The position numbers and the translations under genes were made by a program. Below, one piece after another: positions 15,553 through 23,078 of a stretch of DNA of 64,000 nucleotides (its first letter is position 1; each line of letters opens with the position of its first letter). The stretch is from Brevibacterium antiquum (GTDB lineage: Bacteria; Actinomycetota; Actinomycetes; Actinomycetales; Brevibacteriaceae), in contig NZ_JABASX010000002.1 of NCBI RefSeq assembly GCF_016107655.1, positions 62,001 through 126,000 of the forward strand, given 5' to 3'. The notes under the pieces were generated by a model, which saw only the letters and a program-made list of their open reading frames with translations, did not search any database and was not told where the DNA came from.

Positions 15553-16452
15553 TCAGGCTTGCGCAGCGACGGCCTTGGTCTTCGCCTTGCGCTTGCGCAT
15601 CATGGCGACAAGCGAAGTCGGGAAGTCCTTCGCAGTGCCCAAAGCCGCGGTCACTCGATCGAGGTAGACCGCGATGATGACGACACCGAGTCCGGCCTCG
15701 ACGCCAAGGGGCAGGTTCTGAGTGGCGACGGCCTCGACGACGTTCTTGCCCAAACCGTCGGCACCGACGAACCCGGCGATGACGGCCATAGCTAGGGCGA
15801 GCATGATGACCTGGTTGATGCCGGCCATGATCGTCGGCGTGGCCAGAGGCAGTTGGACGCCTCGGAGAATCTGACCCGGTGTGGCTCCGAAGGATTGACC
15901 GGCTTCGACCGTCTCCGAGTCGACTCCGCGGATTCCAAGTTCGGTGAATCTCACACCGGGAGGCAGAGCAAAGATGACGGTTGATACGAGTCCGGGCACC
16001 ACGCCGATGCCGAAGAAGGTCACAGCCGGGATGAGGTAGACGAATGAAGGCATCGTCTGCATGAAGTCGAGCACGGGCCGGATGGCGGAGGATGCCCTGT
16101 CGTTCCTGGCGGCCAGGATGCCGACCGGAACCGCGATGACGATCGCAATGACTGCCGCGATGATGACCAGTGCCAGGGTCTGCATCGCCGGCACCCATTG
16201 GTCCATCGTCATGATGAAGAAGAGTGTGATCAGTGTGCCGATCGCCATCTGCCAGGACCGCAGGAGCCAGCCGATAAGTGCAAGCAGGACGATGATGACG
16301 AACGGATGGAGGTCGACAAGCACATTTGTCAGCGTGTCGATGAGGAAGTTGAAGAGGAAGGTGACGAAGTCGAAGAACCACGAGACGTTCTCTTTGAGCC
16401 AATCGAAGAGGGTATCGACCCACGCTCCCACCGGGATTCTGATGTTCTCCAT
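15553..16452 (-). CDS. Glycine betaine/proline-type ABC importer, permease
   Basis: Inner-membrane permease of 299 residues in the ProW/OpuAB family, with about six to seven helices and the coupling-loop region around ESFGATPGQILRGVQLPLA (QSFGATP in the sequence), where the ATPase docks. The ATG at 16452 overlaps the ATPase stop by one base (TAATG), so translation is coupled. The long N-terminal segment before the first helix, rich in Trp/Phe, is usual for this family. It lies 56 bases upstream of the binding-protein gene. Confidence 0.92.
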   Translation of the reverse strand: MENIRIPVGAWVDTLFDWLKENVSWFFDFVTFLFNFLIDTLTNVLVDLHPFVIIVLLALIGWLLRSWQMAIGTLITLFFIMTMDQWVPAMQTLALVIIAAVIAIVIAVPVGILAARNDRASSAIRPVLDFMQTMPSFVYLIPAVTFFGIGVVPGLVSTVIFALPPGVRFTELGIRGVDSETVEAGQSFGATPGQILRGVQLPLATPTIMAGINQVIMLALAMAVIAGFVGADGLGKNVVEAVATQNLPLGVEAGLGVVIIAVYLDRVTAALGTAKDFPTSLVAMMRKRKAKTKAVAAQA

Positions 16453-17762
16453 TAGAGATCGCCCCTCCCACTTGCCGCACCGGCTTCTGACGCATCATCC
16501 GTCTCGGCGAGGATTTGGTCGATGAGTCCGGTGTCCACTGGTGCAGTCCACTCCAGGCTGTCGTCATCGGGGGTCTGCTCTCCGTCTCCGTTCTGGTTGC
16601 CCAAGGCGGCGAGCAGGGTCGCTCGAGGGACGACCCCGACGAGATGCCCTTCGTCATTCGTCACCGGTACAGGAAGAGGGGTCTCCGAGGACGGTAGGAA
16701 CAGCTCGATGAGCAGATCCTCGGGTGATGCTGATGTCGACATCGGTTGGATGATCTCGTCCAGAGTCTTCCCGCCGTTGCGGAGATGGTCGATGCAGTCG
16801 CGATCGCTGACGACACCGAGGAATTTGCGGTGGCGATCGGTGACGTAGATCGCCGAAGCGCTGCTCTCACGCATGTTGCGCAGAGCGAGTCGAGGCCCGT
16901 TCTGGTTGGTCACGACCTGTCGTGCCTTTTCCATCACGTTGCTCGCTGTCAGGACACGGGCACGATCGACGTCGTGGACGAACTGTGCGACGTAGTCATT
17001 GGCGGGATCGGTGAGGATCTCTTCTGGTGTGCCGACTTGGACGATGCGCCCGTTGCGCATGACTGCGATCCGATCACCGAGGAACATTGCCTCGTTGAGA
17101 TCGTGGGTGATGAAGATGATGGTCTTCTTGAGTTCGCCCTGCAGCTCCACGAGCTGCTCCTGCATCTCGCGTCGGATGAGCGGATCCAGGGCAGAAAATG
17201 CCTCGTCCATGAGCAGGATGTCGGTTTCGGCAGCGAGTGCTCGTGCCAGACCCACACGCTGCTGCATGCCGCCGGAGAGCTGCTCGGGGTACTTGTCTCC
17301 CCAGCCTTCGAGGCCGACGGCCTTCAGCCAGCGGTCAGCGACTTCGTCGCGCTTTGCCTTCTCCGTCCCTCGGATTTCAAGTGCATAGGAGGCGTTGTCG
17401 CGAACCGTCCGGTGCGGGAGCAGTGCAAAGTGTTGGAAGACCATTGAGACGTGTTCGCTGCGTACCTTGCGCAAAGCTGCCGCATCGATCTTGGCGATGT
17501 CTGTGCCCAGGACTTCGACTGACCCCGTGGTCGGAGCCCACAGCCCGTTGAGTGTGCGGATCAGAGTGGACTTGCCCGAACCGGAGAGTCCCATGACGAC
17601 GAAGATCTCACCCGCTTCGACCTCAAAGCTGGCATCGATGACCGCTGCTGTGCCGAGCTTTGTGAGTTCGTCGCGATCTGCACCTTCTTCGAGACGCTTG
17701 ACGACTTCCTTCTGGCGCTTGCCGAAGACTTTGTACACGTTTGACGCTTTGACTACGCTCAC
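16452..17762 (-). CDS. Glycine betaine/proline-type ABC importer, ATPase with CBS domains
   Basis: ATP-binding subunit of 436 residues, ProV/OpuAA type. Walker A is GLSGSGKST (about 58-66), the signature is LSGGMQQR, and Walker B is ILLMDEAFSALD. The C-terminal third holds two CBS motifs, which in this family gate transport in response to ionic strength. I chose the GTG at 17762 because AAGGAGG lies 8 bases before it and the protein then begins VSVVKASNVYKVFG. An upstream start at 17795 would read through that ribosome site. It is the first gene of the importer operon. Confidence 0.93.
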   Translation of the reverse strand: MSVVKASNVYKVFGKRQKEVVKRLEEGADRDELTKLGTAAVIDASFEVEAGEIFVVMGLSGSGKSTLIRTLNGLWAPTTGSVEVLGTDIAKIDAAALRKVRSEHVSMVFQHFALLPHRTVRDNASYALEIRGTEKAKRDEVADRWLKAVGLEGWGDKYPEQLSGGMQQRVGLARALAAETDILLMDEAFSALDPLIRREMQEQLVELQGELKKTIIFITHDLNEAMFLGDRIAVMRNGRIVQVGTPEEILTDPANDYVAQFVHDVDRARVLTASNVMEKARQVVTNQNGPRLALRNMRESSASAIYVTDRHRKFLGVVSDRDCIDHLRNGGKTLDEIIQPMSTSASPEDLLIELFLPSSETPLPVPVTNDEGHLVGVVPRATLLAALGNQNGDGEQTPDDDSLEWTAPVDTGLIDQILAETDDASEAGAASGRGDL

Positions 17763-18165
17763 GTGATTCCTCCTTACATTCTTGAACTTCCGCAAGAACG
17801 AGAGGCTTCACCCCCGTTTTTCGATGCGGTGGTGGTCGATCCGAACTGGTTGGATCGCACACTCGCCTCACCGCACACGGATATCTCACTCCCTATTGTA
17901 GTTTTGTTCAGGGTTTTCGGTACAGGCTTTGTCGATAGGACGCGGTGTGGCGGACTTGACGACCGCTCTGACCAGGGGCGATGCGAAAGCATACGTTACT
18001 TGATTGTTACAAACCGCTCTTGAGGCATATAGGTATGGCCTTATCCGATTTGTTACACAGTGCGGATTTTTGATGGTGAACGAGGTTGGCAGCTCTCCGA
18101 GGAGATGTGGCCGTGAGCCAGGGCTATTCAGGAACGTGAGTCAGGGACTCTTCCGGAAGAGGTGT
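17763..18165. other. Intergenic region upstream of the ABC importer
   Basis: 403 bases without a convincing gene. It holds the ribosome site of the importer ATPase at its left end and an AT-richer stretch around 17890-18060, including TACAAT on the minus strand (17895-17900) that could serve as a -10 box, though no good -35 box is at the right distance. A 14-bp palindrome CTCTTCCGGAAGAG lies at 18148-18161, just past the hydrolase stop. No riboswitch was recognised. Confidence 0.5.
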
Positions 18166-18966
18166 TCAAGACCCAGCGCTCAGGAACCCGAGGATCTCAG
18201 GGTTGACCACCTCGGCGAACTCTTCGAAGAAGCCATGCCGACCACCAGGGCAGATGCGGATACGAGAGTGCGGTATGCGCTCATGCAGAAGGTGGGCGTT
18301 GGCGACGGGATTCATGAGGTCGTCGTCGCCGTGGACGATGAGTGTCGGTGCAGTGATCTCCGGCAGGCGCTCCCACGCATTGTGACGGGCACTGATGCGC
18401 AGATGAGCCGCGGACTCCTGGGCGGTCATCGTGTCATCGCCGAGGAGTTTGCTGTACCTCGGGGCCACGGTCCAGTTCGGAGTGTAGAAAAGTGAGAACA
18501 GGTACTGCGTATGTTCACGACCGCGCAGTCGCGCCAGATTCTGGCCCACCTCCCGGGGCCGTCTGACGGAATTCGGACCTCCGGGTGTTGTGCACCCCAG
18601 AACCAGCGCGCCGACGCGATCAGGGAAGTCCGCAGCCAGCATCTGAGCGACGCGCCCACCCATCGATGTCCCGTAGACAGCAGTGCGGGTGATGCCCACG
18701 TGGTCGAGAACCTCGGCGGCGTCGGCGGCGAAGCTTGCAGTCGAGAGTTCACTCAGTTCACCGCGGCTGCCGCCGGTGCCGCGGTAGTCGAAGGTGACGG
18801 TGCGAAACTGAGGTTCGAAGTCCGAGCGCAGTTCGTCCCACCATTCGTGAGAGTTCGACTGCCCCGGGAGAAGGAGCAGGGCTGGTGCCTCCGGTGGGCC
18901 GCTGACCTGGATCGCGAGCGGAAATCCGTCTCGAGCGGTGATGGTGAGCTGGTCCCTGGTCTCCAC
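18166..18966 (-). CDS. Alpha/beta-fold hydrolase
   Basis: A 266-residue hydrolase with the nucleophile elbow GTSMGG, the acid residue in HGDDDLMNP and the His in GGRHGFFEE. The LLPGQSNSHEWWDEL segment holds the oxyanion-hole region. Family relatives include esterases and 3-oxoadipate enol-lactonase-like enzymes; the substrate is unknown. I chose the GTG at 18966, which has GAGGA upstream and starts VETRDQLTITARDG. It is divergent from aroD, with only 50 bases between the starts. Confidence 0.85.
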   Translation of the reverse strand: METRDQLTITARDGFPLAIQVSGPPEAPALLLLPGQSNSHEWWDELRSDFEPQFRTVTFDYRGTGGSRGELSELSTASFAADAAEVLDHVGITRTAVYGTSMGGRVAQMLAADFPDRVGALVLGCTTPGGPNSVRRPREVGQNLARLRGREHTQYLFSLFYTPNWTVAPRYSKLLGDDTMTAQESAAHLRISARHNAWERLPEITAPTLIVHGDDDLMNPVANAHLLHERIPHSRIRICPGGRHGFFEEFAEVVNPEILGFLSAGS

Positions 18967-19016
18967 GTGGTGTTCCTCTTCGCTGGTGCGCCGACCCAAG
19001 CACCTAGGCTGGGGGC

Positions 19017-19850
19017 ATGAAGCAATTGCCGTTCCTCAATGATGCCGCAGATCCGCAGCGCCCGGCCATCATCGTTCCCGTCCAGGCAACCTCGGCGGAG
19101 GACATCGCACGGCAGTGCGGCGCCATCGCCGATACAGCAGTCGTCGACGTCATCGAATGGCGCATAGACCCCGTGATCGACTGCGTCGCGGGTGAGAGCA
19201 GCCAGGGGACCGTCGCGATTGACCCCCAAGGGCTCGCCGAGGCGGTCCTGGGCTTGGCGGTACACGTGAGCACGGCTGGACTGCCGGTTCTCATCACACT
19301 GCGGACGGGGTTCGAGGGCGGCAGCGCCGAGGTCAGCGAAGACGTCTACACAGAGATCATCAGGGCTGTCATCACTGGACTGCATGAGAAGTCCGGGATA
19401 TCCGAGGCGCCGGATGGGGCTGCGGGTGTCACGTGGGCACTCGATGTCGAAATTGATCGCCGAGGTGCGGCAGAGCTCATCGACTTGGCGCATGACCAGG
19501 GCCTGTCGGTGGTGGCCTCACACCACAACTTCGCCCGAACGGACTCGGCAGAGGCATTGGCAGCCACATTCACCAGGATGGCTGCGGCCGGGGCAGATGT
19601 GGCGAAGATAGCGATGATGCCGGTGACTCGTGCGGATGTCGCGGAGCTCCTGCGTGCCACTGCGCTCGCCGAGGAGGCTCTTGAGATTCCCGTGCTCGGA
19701 ATCTCGATGGGTCAGCTGGGCAGAACCAGTCGCGTCATGGGTGCGGATTTCGGAAGCTGCGCAACGTTCGCACAACTGGGGCAGGCGTCGGCACCCGGCC
19801 AGATCGCCGTTGCGGATCTGGCCGGGATCATCGACTCGCTCTACGGCTGA
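19017..19850 (+). CDS. aroD: 3-dehydroquinate dehydratase, type I
   Basis: Schiff-base dehydratase that turns 3-dehydroquinate into 3-dehydroshikimate, for aromatic amino-acid synthesis or quinate use. The 277 residues show the type I signature: E47-W-R49-I-D, the catalytic His pair H169/H170 in ASHHNF, and the Schiff-base Lys K197 in VAKIAMMP. Many actinobacteria use the type II enzyme for biosynthesis, so a type I copy may serve catabolism; no other shikimate gene is nearby. The start follows a GGGGGC stretch. Confidence 0.93.
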   Translation: MKQLPFLNDAADPQRPAIIVPVQATSAEDIARQCGAIADTAVVDVIEWRIDPVIDCVAGESSQGTVAIDPQGLAEAVLGLAVHVSTAGLPVLITLRTGFEGGSAEVSEDVYTEIIRAVITGLHEKSGISEAPDGAAGVTWALDVEIDRRGAAELIDLAHDQGLSVVASHHNFARTDSAEALAATFTRMAAAGADVAKIAMMPVTRADVAELLRATALAEEALEIPVLGISMGQLGRTSRVMGADFGSCATFAQLGQASAPGQIAVADLAGIIDSLYG

Positions 19851-19871
19851 AAGGCCAGCGGGACTGACTGG

Positions 19872-20171
19872 TCAGTCGACGTCTTCTTCGATCTGCTTGC
19901 GGAACTTCTTGGGCAGAGCGTCGTCGCCGAAGCTGTTCCGCACGGTGCTGGCGGCGATGCGCTGCACGACGAGCTGTGCCACTGCCACGCCGACACCGGA
20001 GACGATGGTCCAGGCCAGAGCCTCGGACATCGAGATCTCGTCATCGACGGGGTTGTTCGGTGCTGGTCGTTTGGTCGCCTTCTCCCAGGTGAAGGTCAAC
20101 GCCTTTCGAGCCGCGAATGCTGCCACGATGGGCGCTCCGACGCCGATGACCTGCCATGCGAGCTTTCCCAT
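19872..20171 (-). CDS. DUF4235 small membrane protein
   Basis: A 99-residue protein with two hydrophobic segments (about 5-22 and 50-70), the pattern KxxWxxxGVGAPIVAAFAARKAL and a C-terminal VVQRIAASTVRN. This matches the DUF4235 family of small actinobacterial membrane proteins, which has no known function. The minus-strand start has AAAGGA-type purines upstream. It ends 21 bases after aroD, convergent. Confidence 0.8.
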   Translation of the reverse strand: MGKLAWQVIGVGAPIVAAFAARKALTFTWEKATKRPAPNNPVDDEISMSEALAWTIVSGVGVAVAQLVVQRIAASTVRNSFGDDALPKKFRKQIEEDVD

Positions 20172-20368
20172 GCTCGTGTCCTTTCGTTAGACGTTGTGCC
20201 TGCGGCGATGATGCGCCGCGCAGATGTCGCTGGGGTGCGAATCCGTACGTGACCACACTAGCGCAGGAGACCCATTCATACGCAGGAGGCAGAACTTCAT
20301 ACTTTCGAGGGATGTGGCGCGCGCATGCGAGCGATAGATTGAAGCTTCAGCGCACGAGAGGAGCTGGA

Positions 20369-20611
20369 ATGCTCAGCAGATGGAAAGTCGCGGTCATCAC
20401 CGGGCTGTTCGCCTTCGGCGCGCTGAGTTTCGTTCTGGGTCTCTTCCCGCTGCTCGCCGACATCTTCTGGATCCTGTGGTTCGCCGGCTGCGGAGCCTGC
20501 ATCCTCGCGCTGGTCCTGACGGTGATCGTGCCGTCTCCTCGGTCCGCAGCGAACCGGCATACACTGAGGTCTTCGGCAGCGGATTCGGCCGACGGCGTCA
20601 GCCAGCCATGA
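20369..20611 (+). CDS. Small two-helix membrane protein
   Basis: An 80-residue protein starting MLSRWKVAVITG, with two hydrophobic helices (about 6-26 and 29-54) and a short polar tail. The ATG at 20369 has GAGAGGAG upstream; a longer open frame from 20156 lacks such a site. It is divergent from the DUF4235 gene, and its 3' end overlaps the convergent pabC by 14 bases. I do not recognise the family. Confidence 0.65.
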   Translation: MLSRWKVAVITGLFAFGALSFVLGLFPLLADIFWILWFAGCGACILALVLTVIVPSPRSAANRHTLRSSAADSADGVSQP

Positions 20612-21482
20612 TCAGCCTCTGAAGCTCCGCTGTCAGCTCCTCGTCTCGCGGGATGGGGTTCCCGTCAAGCTGATTGAGTGACACGGCCGTGCGCATCGAC
20701 GACACATACCAAGCGCCATCGGCCCCGACCACCTCGCTCAGACCGAAGTCCGCATATTCGGCATTGAGCCCGAGCTCTCCCGCATGGTCGAAGATCAGGC
20801 GCTGGGTCGTGCCCGAGAGCAGACCTGCTTCCGGATTCGGCGTGAGGAGTCGGTCGCCTCGGCGAATGATGAGGTTGGACGTCGGGCCTTCGAGGACGAC
20901 TCCATCATGGGAGACGAACAGGGCCTCGTCTGCGCCCTGCTCCGCCGCGTATCTTCCGGCGGCCTGGTTGACCGCATAGGATAGGGTCTTCGCCCCGATG
21001 AGCAACCAAGGTGCCTTGCTTCCCAGGTAGGCGTCGTAGCCGCGATCGAGGCTGACGGCGGAGATGCCGTGTGCGCGTGCTCGCGTGATCTTCTCGTCGA
21101 CGGGAACGTTGAAGGCCCAGCCACGTGGGCTCTGGCTTCCGTCTGGGTTCTGGGTGCCGCGTGACAGCGCGTAGCGGACACCGAACTCGGTGAGGCTCGG
21201 ATCGGCCGCGCGCACCTCGGCGATCACGGTGTCGAGCCCGCAGTCCCACAGCTCCGGTGCCGGATCGGGCAGGCCCAGCGCCGAGGCAGATGCGCAGAAG
21301 CGTGTGAAATGGCGATCACGAGACACCACGGTCACGCTGTCGCCGATGCGCACGAGAACGGTCTCGAAGATGCCGTCGCCACGATGGGCCGACAGGTCCG
21401 TGACAGGGAGCTGCGGGGCACCGAGGTCGGCTACCTCGACGATGGACGCGGCAGGGTCGATCAGGACAAGAGCATCGGTCAT
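20598..21482 (-). CDS. pabC: Aminodeoxychorismate lyase / class IV aminotransferase
   Basis: PLP enzyme of fold type IV, 294 residues. The motif HRGDGIFET, the PLP-binding Lys in IGAKTLSYA and the segment EALFVSHDGVVLEGPTSN fit 4-amino-4-deoxychorismate lyase, which releases p-aminobenzoate and pyruvate for folate. The family also contains branched-chain and D-amino-acid aminotransferases, so the substrate is not certain. No pabA or pabB gene is adjacent. Confidence 0.8.
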   Translation of the reverse strand: MTDALVLIDPAASIVEVADLGAPQLPVTDLSAHRGDGIFETVLVRIGDSVTVVSRDRHFTRFCASASALGLPDPAPELWDCGLDTVIAEVRAADPSLTEFGVRYALSRGTQNPDGSQSPRGWAFNVPVDEKITRARAHGISAVSLDRGYDAYLGSKAPWLLIGAKTLSYAVNQAAGRYAAEQGADEALFVSHDGVVLEGPTSNLIIRRGDRLLTPNPEAGLLSGTTQRLIFDHAGELGLNAEYADFGLSEVVGADGAWYVSSMRTAVSLNQLDGNPIPRDEELTAELQRLIMAG

Positions 21483-21523
21483 ACAGACAGTCTAGGTTCT
21501 CGGAAAACCTGCGCCGAGAGGAT

Positions 21524-21546
21524 GCTGCGCTCAGCCTGTGCGCAGC
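21524..21546 (-). terminator. Short hairpin after the VIT transporter gene
   Basis: GCTGCGC and GCGCAGC (21524-21530 and 21540-21546) form a perfect 7-bp stem with a 9-base loop, 11 bases past the stop of the minus-strand metal transporter. No T run follows, so termination is plausible but not certain. Confidence 0.45.
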
Positions 21547-21557
21547 AGAAGCCGTGG

Positions 21558-22667
21558 TCAGCCTGCGCTGACGCCGAACAGGAGGCCGAGAGCGTATGTC
21601 ACGGCTGCTGCACCGAATCCCACGCCAAGCTGTCTCAGGGCGCGTGGTCCCGGAGCGGTTCCGGAGAGCAGGCCGACGGTGCCGCCGGTGAAGAGGAGTG
21701 CGATGCCGACGAGGCCGGCGGAGAGGAACACGGCGGGCAGGCCGGACATGCCGAAGATGTAGGGCAGGATCGGGATGAGGGCGCCCGAGGAGAAGAAGGC
21801 GAAGCTCGACAGCGATGCCCCCAAGCCGGTGCCCAGCTCGTCGCGGTCGACGCCGGAGTCGAGGCTGGGCAGCTGAGGAGCCACGTTCTTGTTCTTGGCT
21901 GCCGCGATCGTCCGATGTGCTCGAGCATCGGCTTCAGGGGAGTCCATGCCCCTGGCGCGGAAGACGAGAGCGAGCTCATTGGCGTCGATGTTGAGATCGG
22001 CCAGTGCGTGGCGCGATTCAGGATCCGGCGTCGAGGCATCGAGCAGCTCGCGCTGGGACCGCACGGAGATGTACTCCCCGGCCGCCATGGACAGGGCTCC
22101 GGCGAGCAGGCCGGAGACGCCGGTGAGCAGGATGACGTGGTTGCCCACCCCGGCGGCGCCGACACCGAGGACGAGCGCGAGGTTGGACACGAGCCCGTCA
22201 TTGGCGCCGAAGACCGCGGCCCGGAAATTGCCCGACAGGCGGGCCCGGGAGCGGGCGGCGAGAGCGCGGACAACCTCGGCGTGGATCCGCTCGTCGGCGG
22301 CCATCTCTGCCGATGCCGCTTCGTCGTCGTCATAGGGTGAACTCGTCTCCGACTGCTGTGCCAGGGCGAGAACGAAGACTGACCCGAACATCCGACCCAG
22401 GAGCGCGAGGCTCAGGGTGACCAGATCGGGGGCTCGCTTCTTCTGCGCATGCTCGCCGAGGAGGTCGATCCAATGTTCCTGATGTCGGGATTCGGCGGTG
22501 GCCAGAGCGAGGAGGATCTCCCGATCTTCGCCAGTGCGACGATCGGCCAGATTGCGGTAGACGCGCTCCTCGAGCCGCTCGTTCGCAAGATACCGCTGCC
22601 AGCGTCTGATCGTCCGGCGGTCGGGCTCATGGACAGCGCCGGGGGGAGTCGATTCGTTGTTCATCAC
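21558..22667 (-). CDS. Ferritin-like/VIT1 (CCC1) family metal transporter
   Basis: A 369-residue protein with two parts. The N-terminal 140 residues form a rubrerythrin/ferritin-like bundle, with metal-ligand candidates in LANERLEERVY, ATAESRHQEHW and ADERIHAEVV. The C-terminal part is a CCC1/VIT1 membrane domain of five helices that exports or sequesters Fe(II) or Mn(II). Its cytosolic loop carries Glu residues, as in the plant VIT1 family. The start ATG is double (MMNN). It is divergent from the M28 peptidase across a 411-base gap. Confidence 0.88.
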   Translation of the reverse strand: MMNNESTPPGAVHEPDRRTIRRWQRYLANERLEERVYRNLADRRTGEDREILLALATAESRHQEHWIDLLGEHAQKKRAPDLVTLSLALLGRMFGSVFVLALAQQSETSSPYDDDEAASAEMAADERIHAEVVRALAARSRARLSGNFRAAVFGANDGLVSNLALVLGVGAAGVGNHVILLTGVSGLLAGALSMAAGEYISVRSQRELLDASTPDPESRHALADLNIDANELALVFRARGMDSPEADARAHRTIAAAKNKNVAPQLPSLDSGVDRDELGTGLGASLSSFAFFSSGALIPILPYIFGMSGLPAVFLSAGLVGIALLFTGGTVGLLSGTAPGPRALRQLGVGFGAAAVTYALGLLFGVSAG

Positions 22668-23078
22668 TGGTCAGATTCTACGTGGAGTAGGCATTTGAAT
22701 TCAACACTTGCGCAATCGACGAAGTGTGGGTTGTTATCAATTCGTTACCTCAGCGACCCAAGGGATGGACTAGATTAAAGCTCAATGTGAGTTGTGTCAC
22801 CGTTTCGTTATAGATGTATGTATTTCGTTACCAATGGCGAAGACATTGCGAAACGTGAGAATCAAGCTTCCCCTTGAGCTCGACCGGTTGTCACCGCTGC
22901 TGTTGCGAACTTCTGACAGCAGCGGTGGCAGCCGGTCAGCGCTCAGCTATTCGTGTGCTGCGATTACCCCGTGGGTGACGTTCGGTCGATGACCGGGCGC
23001 GGTCAGAGATGCCCGCTCGCGAACGTGTGCGAAAAGCAATCATGGTTCGTCTGGCACCTGAGGAGCGAAAGGAACTCC
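22668..23078. other. Divergent intergenic region with a long hairpin
   Basis: 411 bases between the VIT transporter (-) and the M28 peptidase (+). The left part (22680-22850) is AT-richer than its neighbours and should hold both promoters. A 22-bp stem-loop occupies 22882-22937. A short open frame at 22792-22992 reads across the hairpin and has no ribosome site, so I do not call it. No known riboswitch was recognised. Confidence 0.6.
22882..22937. promoter_or_regulatory. 22-bp stem-loop in the peptidase leader
   Basis: Arms 22882-22903 and 22916-22937 pair over 22 bp with two G-T pairs, around a 12-base loop. It ends about 140 bases before the M28 peptidase start. No T run follows, so it is more likely a leader structure, mRNA-stability element or weak attenuator than a plain terminator. 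Confidence 0.55.

Noticed and set aside
18148..18161. Palindrome CTCTTCCGGAAGAG as an operator or terminator
   Set aside because: It lies just past the hydrolase stop and has no loop or T run; chance is a fair explanation.
22792..22992. 66-codon plus-strand frame before the M28 peptidase
   Set aside because: It crosses the 22-bp stem-loop, lacks a ribosome site and has no family resemblance.
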